Shown here one piece after another: positions 58,581-64,000 of a stretch of 64,000 nucleotides of DNA. Source of the DNA: Gp13-AA77 sp035946735 (GTDB lineage: Bacteria > Acidobacteriota > Terriglobia > UBA7540); the NCBI GenBank assembly GCA_035946735.1, contig DASYYZ010000182.1:40569-104568 (forward strand). Direction: 5' to 3'. The notes under the pieces are model-generated. The model was not told the DNA's origin. It saw only the letters and a list, made by a program, of their open reading frames with translations, and did not search any database. Each line of letters starts with the position of its first letter. Position 1 is the stretch's first letter. Both the position numbers and the translations under genes were made by a program.

Positions 58581-60230
58581 ATGGAATCTCACTGTATTCC
58601 CTATTCGCGCCTTCCTGAGACCACCGGCATCCTTCGCGATTACATTGATCATTTTGATCGAGTGGCAACGTTCTATGGCAGCGGCAGCCCCTTTGAACCA
58701 GATTCCTACCGCCAATTAGCGGAGTCTCTGCGATACGTTCCGGAAACCCGCGCCGCGCTTGCCCGGATTTTACTGCGCCAGAACCGTGACTTCGGGGCCA
58801 GCGAACAGACGCTCGCCAGCCTGGATCGCTTTGCCCGGCCCGAAACCGTGGCCGTGGTTAGCGGACAGCAGGTTGGGCTCTTCTCCGGCCCGGCCTTTAC
58901 GCTATATAAGGCGCTCACCGCGGTACGTCTGGCGCATCATCTCTCTAATCAGGGTGTTTCCTCCGTGCCCGTCTTCTGGCTGGCAACCGAGGATCATGAT
59001 CTCGAAGAAGTGGCTGCGACCACGCTCCTCGACGACGATTACCAGCCCGTTCCGCTTGGCGATGCCGGAACGCGGTCCGCCCCGCAATCCTCCGTAGGCT
59101 ATGTCCGCCTCAGCGAATCCGTGGCCGAGACTTTGACCCGTTTGGAGTCAGTACTCCCGGAGGGCGCAACGCGTAAGCAATTGCTTGGCGATCTCCGCAC
59201 CGCCTACCAGCCCGGCGCGCCTTGGGGAGAGGCTTTTGGCCGGCTGATGGCGCGTTTGCTCGGACGCTTCGGAGTGATCCTGATTGATGCTCTCGACCCC
59301 GAACTTCACCGCCTGGCGCGCCCGCTATTCGAGCGCGCAATTAGCGACGCCCGCGCCCTCAACGCCCGCTTGCAGGAGCGAGCGCGCGCGCTGGTCGACG
59401 CCGGATATCACGCTCAAGTCCACGTAGGCCCGGAATCCAGCCTTTTATTCATCGAGCAGGACGGCAACCGCCGGGCGCTGCGCCTCACCGGAACGGCTGG
59501 AGAGTTCAACGTGGAAGCGGGCTCCTCCATCAGCGCGGAAGATGTCCGCCATTTAGCGGATTCAAGGCCTGAAGCAATTACGCCCAACGCCCTCTTCCGG
59601 CCGGTGGTCCAGGACGCCCTTCTTCCAACGATCGCCTACATCGCCGGTCCTGCCGAGCTCGCTTATCACGCCCAGAGCGCGGTCCTCTATCCCGCCTTCG
59701 GGCGGCAGCAGCCTGTCATCTTTCCGCGCGCATCGTTTACCCTGGTCGACCCGCGCACAGGCCGTCTGCTCGACAAATACGAAATCAGCGTAGATGATGT
59801 GTGGCAGGGACCGGCCCACTTAGCCGAGAGGATCGCTGCCTTGAGCCTCTCACCCGGTTGGCAGGACCGGCTTGAACGGGATGAACGCGAGATCGCGCTG
59901 GTTCTAGAACGATTGCAGAGCGAAGTCCGGGCTATCGACCCGACCTTGCTCGATGCCGTCGAGCACACGCGCCAAAGCATTGCTGGTCAAATCGAGAAAT
60001 TGAAGGGTAAGATCACGCGGTCAGCATTTGCAGGTTCAGAAGTACTGGGCCGGCACCAGCAGGCGCTGGAAAGCTTCTTCCTGCCCGGAGGACATCTTCA
60101 GGAGCGCAGCATCAGTGGCATCTATTTTCTGGGCCGGGCAGGATACGGTGTTCTCGACGAGCTGTTGGCGCGCATCCCGACAGATTCTGCGTGTCATCAC
60201 GTACTGCCGTTTCGCTATGCTCTTCCTTGA
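58581..60230 (+). CDS. bshC: Bacillithiol biosynthesis cysteine-adding enzyme BshC
   Basis: A 549-residue enzyme that adds cysteine to GlcN-malate in the last step of bacillithiol synthesis. The core domain has the Rossmann-like part with VVSGQQVGLFSGPAFTLYKALTA (broken in parts, about 92-114) and PVFWLATEDHDLEEV (about 129-143), plus the C-terminal coiled coil (LERDEREIALVLERLQSEV). The length and layout match the family. Bacillithiol is known in Firmicutes, Deinococcus-Thermus, Bacteroidota and Acidobacteriota, which fits the host. Confidence 0.93.
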   Translation: MESHCIPYSRLPETTGILRDYIDHFDRVATFYGSGSPFEPDSYRQLAESLRYVPETRAALARILLRQNRDFGASEQTLASLDRFARPETVAVVSGQQVGLFSGPAFTLYKALTAVRLAHHLSNQGVSSVPVFWLATEDHDLEEVAATTLLDDDYQPVPLGDAGTRSAPQSSVGYVRLSESVAETLTRLESVLPEGATRKQLLGDLRTAYQPGAPWGEAFGRLMARLLGRFGVILIDALDPELHRLARPLFERAISDARALNARLQERARALVDAGYHAQVHVGPESSLLFIEQDGNRRALRLTGTAGEFNVEAGSSISAEDVRHLADSRPEAITPNALFRPVVQDALLPTIAYIAGPAELAYHAQSAVLYPAFGRQQPVIFPRASFTLVDPRTGRLLDKYEISVDDVWQGPAHLAERIAALSLSPGWQDRLERDEREIALVLERLQSEVRAIDPTLLDAVEHTRQSIAGQIEKLKGKITRSAFAGSEVLGRHQQALESFFLPGGHLQERSISGIYFLGRAGYGVLDELLARIPTDSACHHVLPFRYALP

Positions 60231-60266
60231 TCCGCACGCGCGTTTCGTTGCACCGTCCATCCTTAA

Positions 60267-61043
60267 TTACCTCACCAGACCGCCAACCGGGCTTGACGCC
60301 GTCGCGTAGAGCTTCCTCGGCATGCGGCCCGCCAGGTACGCCTGCCGGCCCGCCAGGACCGCATGCTTCATGGCTTCAGCCATCAGCACCGGGTCCTGCG
60401 CGGCGGCGATGCCCGTGTTCATCAACACAGCGTCAGCGCCGAGTTCCATCGCGATAGCAGCATCGGACGCAGTGCCCACGCCGGCATCGAGAATCAGAGG
60501 AACCTCCGTAATCCGCTCGCGCAGGATGCGAAGATTGGCCAGGTTCTGAATGCCCATGCCGGACCCGATCGGCGCACCGAGCGGCATCACCGCAGCAGCG
60601 CCGGCGTCGATCAACCGTCGCGCGGTGACGAGGTCGTCATTCGTGTAAGGCAGGACGACAAAGCCCTCCCGCACCAGCGATTCGGTCGCACGCAGCAACT
60701 CGAAGTTATCGGGGAAAAGCGTTTTCTCGTCCCCAATCACTTCCACTTTCACCCAGTTGGACAGTCCGACCTCGCGCCCGAGCCGCGCCGCCCGGATCGC
60801 CTCGTCCGCGGTATAACAGCCGGCCGTGTTGGGCAGAATGAAGTGGCGGTCGCGATCGATGTAGTCCAGCAGCGATTCCTTACTGCTGTCCGTCAGATTC
60901 ACACGCCGCACGGCCACCGTCACAATCTCCGCTCCCGACGCCTCAAGCGCCCGCGCGGTCTCCTGAAAGCTCCGATACTTGCCCGTCCCCACAATCAACC
61001 GCGAGCGGAATTCGCGTCCCGCAATCAAGAGTACGTCGCTCAT
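60267..61043 (-). CDS. thiG: Thiazole synthase ThiG
   Basis: A 258-residue barrel enzyme forming the thiazole of thiamine. The Schiff-base Lys lies in NWVKVEVIGD (about residue 98). LIVGTGKYRSF, ILPNTAGCYTADEA, PLGAPIGSGMGI and LILDAGVGTASDAA are typical. GGAG lies six bases before the ATG. No thiS, thiC or thiE is next to it. It ends 37 bp from bshC, convergently. Confidence 0.96.
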   Translation of the reverse strand: MSDVLLIAGREFRSRLIVGTGKYRSFQETARALEASGAEIVTVAVRRVNLTDSSKESLLDYIDRDRHFILPNTAGCYTADEAIRAARLGREVGLSNWVKVEVIGDEKTLFPDNFELLRATESLVREGFVVLPYTNDDLVTARRLIDAGAAAVMPLGAPIGSGMGIQNLANLRILRERITEVPLILDAGVGTASDAAIAMELGADAVLMNTGIAAAQDPVLMAEAMKHAVLAGRQAYLAGRMPRKLYATASSPVGGLVR

Positions 61044-61122
61044 TGGAGTCTCCTTGAATCAATTGTAGCCAGCGCAGCACGCACCATCAAACCCCCCGGC
61101 CTTCGGTCGCAGCGGCTCAGCG

Positions 61123-62772
61123 TCATTGCTGCGCGGGCCACTCGAGGGCATTGGCTTTGCCGTCCGGCGTCAACTCGAGGCCGGGCCCGTAGAGGCCTCG
61201 ATATTCCCGGCGCCACCACTCGCCCGTGGTGCGCTTCTGCTGCAGGGTCGTGAACCAATACTGCCACTCCACGGCTCTCACTCGCTTCGGCGGAACGGGT
61301 CCAAAGGGATTTCCGTCGAACAAGCTGATCACCGCGGGATCATTCCGCAACAGCAGCACTTCAGTTCGCACCACCCACGGATACTGGCGCCACGCGCCGA
61401 GCGAGGCGAACCACAGATTCCAGTCAAATCGCGGTTGATAAGGCGCGAAGAAGCGCGGCGGGTGGTCGAGACGCTGCGGCTTGTACCGGAAAGGATAAGC
61501 GATCCAGTTCTTACCATCGTTGCTTCCCTGAAACTCGATCTCATAGCGCGCCGTGGTCATGACCGCAAAGAGGCCATACTGATCCGCAATTCGGAACGGC
61601 TCCAGGGCTGTCACCGGTCCGAGTGGGAGAGGCAAGGCCGGCGCCAGCATCATCACGAGCTCGCCGGCCGTAGCGTAGAAGATCCAGATCAGAATGACGG
61701 CCACCGCTACAGTTGACGCCCGGCGGCGCAGCGACACCAGACCGCCGCGCGCGTGCATGGCATCGGCTGCGGATGCCGTGGCACTCGCGCCGACCGCGCC
61801 GAGATCGGCCGCGGACGGGTCGATTCCGGCACGGAGCCGCGGCATGGCCGTCAGTCCCAAGCGAGGATTGATCCAGCTCAACGCGTGCAGAAGAAAGTGA
61901 TCGTCGAGCAGCAGGATGCCTAGCGAGAGTACAAGATGGTTCAGAAAGGCCAGATTTGCGGTAAGAATGATGCCGAGCTGAAAAGGAGTCACGATGAAGA
62001 ACAGGGCCAATCGCACTCGCCGCGGGGCGAACATGAGCCAGACGAGGCCGAGCTCAATCACGAGCGTGGCGAGCGTGATGGCGGCTTGAAAGCCGTGCGG
62101 AAGATGCTGCGCGTACCACCCGATCCAGTCCGGCAGCGGGCCGTTCTGGTAGTACTGATCAAGGGCCGTCAGATTACGCCACTGGGGATCGTGGCTCGCG
62201 AGCTTGACCAGTCCGGATTCGAAATAGATCCGAAACCATAGCCACAGCAGCATGAAAACCGTCGCGCGCGAGGGAGGATGATCCCGCCCCAGGCGCGGCC
62301 GTAACCCGGGAGGTGCGGCAAAAAGGCTCAGAAAAGCCGCCGACAGCAGCATACCGTCCGACTGGTACTGGGCAAAATCCTGGCCCACGGCTACAAAGGA
62401 AAGATAGGCCAGAAAGCACGCCGCGATGCTGGCGCGCGGCCACACATTCAGGATGAGAAGGATCGAAGCTACGAGTCCGACCAGCCAGAGGGACGCCAAG
62501 GCGCTCGAGCCGCTGCCAAACCAAAGCAAGGTGGGCGCGTACCAGAAGCGCGAAGCGCCAAGCTGCTCGGCGACCTGTTGCAGATAGTCCCGGGCTGGCA
62601 GAATGCCTTCAGGTCCCACGAGCCCCTGAATCTGAAAGGCAAGACTGTAGAACGCGGAGAAAAAGATCAGGCCAAGCGCGCGCAGCCAGAGCCATCGGGG
62701 CCACAGTTTCCCCGGATCATTAGGTCCGGGCCCGAAAAGCCAGTCCGTGATGGAAGGACGGCCAAAGGGCAT
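61123..62772 (-). CDS. Lipase maturation factor family protein
   Basis: A 549-residue multi-span membrane protein. The N-terminal WPRWLWLRALGLIFFSAF and SALAFQIQGLVGPEGILP-type segment, several membrane helices (LASLWLVGLVASILLI, FLAYLSFVAVG, FMLLWLWFRIYFESGLVKLAS) and the C-terminal soluble domain (FRYKPQRLDHPPRFFAPYQPR, in parts) match LMF1-like proteins. Eukaryotic LMF1 folds lipases in the ER; the bacterial role is not established. No lipase gene is adjacent. Confidence 0.9.
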   Translation of the reverse strand: MPFGRPSITDWLFGPGPNDPGKLWPRWLWLRALGLIFFSAFYSLAFQIQGLVGPEGILPARDYLQQVAEQLGASRFWYAPTLLWFGSGSSALASLWLVGLVASILLILNVWPRASIAACFLAYLSFVAVGQDFAQYQSDGMLLSAAFLSLFAAPPGLRPRLGRDHPPSRATVFMLLWLWFRIYFESGLVKLASHDPQWRNLTALDQYYQNGPLPDWIGWYAQHLPHGFQAAITLATLVIELGLVWLMFAPRRVRLALFFIVTPFQLGIILTANLAFLNHLVLSLGILLLDDHFLLHALSWINPRLGLTAMPRLRAGIDPSAADLGAVGASATASAADAMHARGGLVSLRRRASTVAVAVILIWIFYATAGELVMMLAPALPLPLGPVTALEPFRIADQYGLFAVMTTARYEIEFQGSNDGKNWIAYPFRYKPQRLDHPPRFFAPYQPRFDWNLWFASLGAWRQYPWVVRTEVLLLRNDPAVISLFDGNPFGPVPPKRVRAVEWQYWFTTLQQKRTTGEWWRREYRGLYGPGLELTPDGKANALEWPAQQ

Positions 62773-62821
62773 GATGCTGGTAGTATCGGCCGCTGAAAAG
62801 GTGGGGTCGCTGATCAGTCGT

Positions 62822-63261
62822 TCACTGAATGCCCGAGAATATCGTATCTTCGGGCATGTCCGTGTAGCTCTCGAAGTGAAGTCTGTAGCCGTCCGGGTCC
62901 GACAGGGACGTCACCCACATTCCGTTCCCAACAAAGGGCCTCGATGCCTGGACCCCACGCGCAGTGACCTCGCGGTAGATGGTCAAGGCGTTTTTCGCAG
63001 ATGAAACAGATCGACACACCCTCGCCCAGCTTTCCTTCGGGCAGCCACGAATCGCGTCCTTCTCTTGGGAATCCCTGCAGCATCAGGGCCGCTTCCCCGT
63101 GCCGGAGCCAGCACCAGCGTAGCTTGCCCTCGTCAATCTATTTTTTGGTCATCTCGAAGCCCAGCCCGTTGACGTACTAGCGCACCGATTCTTCGATGTT
63201 CGAAACGCCGAAAAAGGCACTGCCTGCTTGACGCTTCGTTCGTCTTGGCTTCTGCGCTCAT
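62822..63261 (-). pseudogene. Degraded VOC (glyoxalase/bleomycin resistance) family gene
   Basis: The coding signal changes frame on the minus strand. From ATG 63261 a short start gives way to AVPF, GVSNIEESVR, an in-frame TAG where Tyr is expected, VNGLGFEMTKK, a second TAG, then IDEGKLRWCWLRHGEAALML to SICFICE. A further shift leads to ALTIYREVTARGVQASRPFV and DPDGYRLHFESYTDMPED, ending at 62822. Together these are a complete VOC domain of about 140 residues with two stops and at least two frameshifts. It is dead. Metal ligands such as the Glu in LHFES are still readable. Confidence 0.85.
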
Positions 63262-63324
63262 GGCGTGATATATCCCTCGTTCCCGGCACCGTAACGTGAC
63301 TCCACCGCGCGGGTCCCAATTTCA

Positions 63325-64000
63325 CTACTTTCCGGAGCGGAGCTGCTGCTGCAGCCGGTCACGCGCTTCGGCTTGGTTTCCCGCCAGCTCCGGACCATAG
63401 ATCGGATCGGGACAAAGGCTGAGAATCTGTTGGAAGAGCACTCGCGCTTCAGCTTTGCGCCCAACGGCCAGATAATCGTCGCCCAGGTAGAGCAGGGCAA
63501 AGGAATCCTGCGGGTAGCGCTTCAAGCAATCTTTCAGCAATTCGATGGAGCGCTGCTTGTCCCCACCCTTGAAAAAAGGGGCGCGGTAATAAATCCGGGC
63601 CAGAGTTCGCTCGCCGGCGGCCTGCTCGTAGTCCGGGTCAAGGCGCACCACGGTTTCCATCTCCCGGCGGACGGGGTCCAGCAACTGCAGCCCCTTGAAC
63701 CATCCTTCAGCTTCGGCCAGCAGGCCGTTATTGGCCCCCAGCCAGAAGTGGCCCTCCACTCTGCTGGGTTGAAGCGCCACAGCTCGACGGCCAGCATCAA
63801 CGCCTGCCTGGAAGGCCGCAACTTGCCCCTTTTGATTCTTTGAATCAAGGTCGCCGCCCACATGAGCTTCCGTCCTGGCGATCCGCCACCAGGCCTCATA
63901 GTCGTTCGGATTGTCGGAGACAGCCTGACGCAGCAGGCCCAACGCCTGGTCGAGGTTGGACGGGTTCGAGCGCCCAAGGTAGTAATCGTCGGCCATGGCG
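63325..64000 (-). CDS. TPR-repeat protein, possibly TatT-like (N-terminus outside window)
   Basis: The frame is open to the right edge; the ATG at 63996 may be internal, so the true start probably lies outside the window. About 224 residues are visible with repeats such as LDQALGLLRQAVSDNPNDYEA, AVALQPSRVEGHFWLGANN and LKRYPQDSFALLYLGDDYLA. The layout with GHFWLGAN and the final TPRs resembles the TatT component of TRAP-type transporters, but other TPR proteins fit equally. Confidence 0.7.
   Translation of the reverse strand, partial: AMADDYYLGRSNPSNLDQALGLLRQAVSDNPNDYEAWWRIARTEAHVGGDLDSKNQKGQVAAFQAGVDAGRRAVALQPSRVEGHFWLGANNGLLAEAEGWFKGLQLLDPVRREMETVVRLDPDYEQAAGERTLARIYYRAPFFKGGDKQRSIELLKDCLKRYPQDSFALLYLGDDYLAVGRKAEARVLFQQILSLCPDPIYGPELAGNQAEARDRLQQQLRSGK

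Overview
This window looks like chromosomal DNA of an Acidobacteriota bacterium, probably near Solibacterales/Bryobacterales. The evidence is three very large TonB-dependent receptors with an N-terminal carboxypeptidase-regulatory-like domain, GH106-type alpha-L-rhamnosidase-like proteins, a bacillithiol gene (bshC), and a 16S rRNA of general acidobacterial character. The phylum is an inference from gene content; no database comparison was possible.

Region 1 (1-29.4 kb) is a glycan-use locus. Minus-strand genes run leftwards from about 8.6 kb: an SMP-30-type sugar lactonase, a mandelate-racemase-type sugar acid dehydratase, an SDR dehydrogenase, an RraA-like aldolase, a receptor and a GH30-like hydrolase cut by the window edge. 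An IclR-type regulator is divergent at 8.8 kb. Plus-strand genes then run rightwards: a second receptor closely related to the first, a CehA/McbA-type PHP protein, a Tat-exported six-hairpin-glycosidase-like protein, a GH106-like protein, a TPR protein, a third unrelated receptor, and a second GH106-like protein. Together they fit release of a deoxysugar such as L-rhamnose outside the cell, uptake, and non-phosphorylative breakdown. The most notable signal is a 16-bp palindrome, GTTCAA-N4-TTGAAC, found three times. Each copy lies exactly 28 nt upstream of a TTGAC -35-like box: before the lactonase operon, before receptor 1 and before receptor 2. This defines a candidate regulon of the IclR protein, in the position of an activator site.

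Region 2 (29.4-37.5 kb) is a run of minus-strand housekeeping and accessory genes: a histidine phosphatase, a MetE-C-like methyltransferase, a zinc-ribbon protein, a secreted protein, a PP2C phosphatase, a DHH phosphoesterase, a ferredoxin-reductase-like flavoprotein, an AhpD-like protein and a frameshifted pseudogene.

Region 3 (37.5-39.6 kb) is a 16S rRNA gene on the minus strand, with its own strong promoter, boxA-like sequence, leader/trailer processing stem and terminator hairpin. No tRNA, 23S or 5S follows it, so it appears to be an unlinked, self-contained 16S unit.

Region 4 (39.6-64 kb) is housekeeping: hpt, an S9 peptidase, an Fpg/Nei glycosylase, a 6-phosphogluconolactonase-like propeller, hrcA-grpE-dnaJ, signal peptidase I, carA and carB separated by four accessory genes (one frameshifted), a DHDPS-family aldolase, bshC, thiG, a lipase maturation factor, a degraded glyoxalase-family pseudogene, and a TPR protein cut by the right edge.
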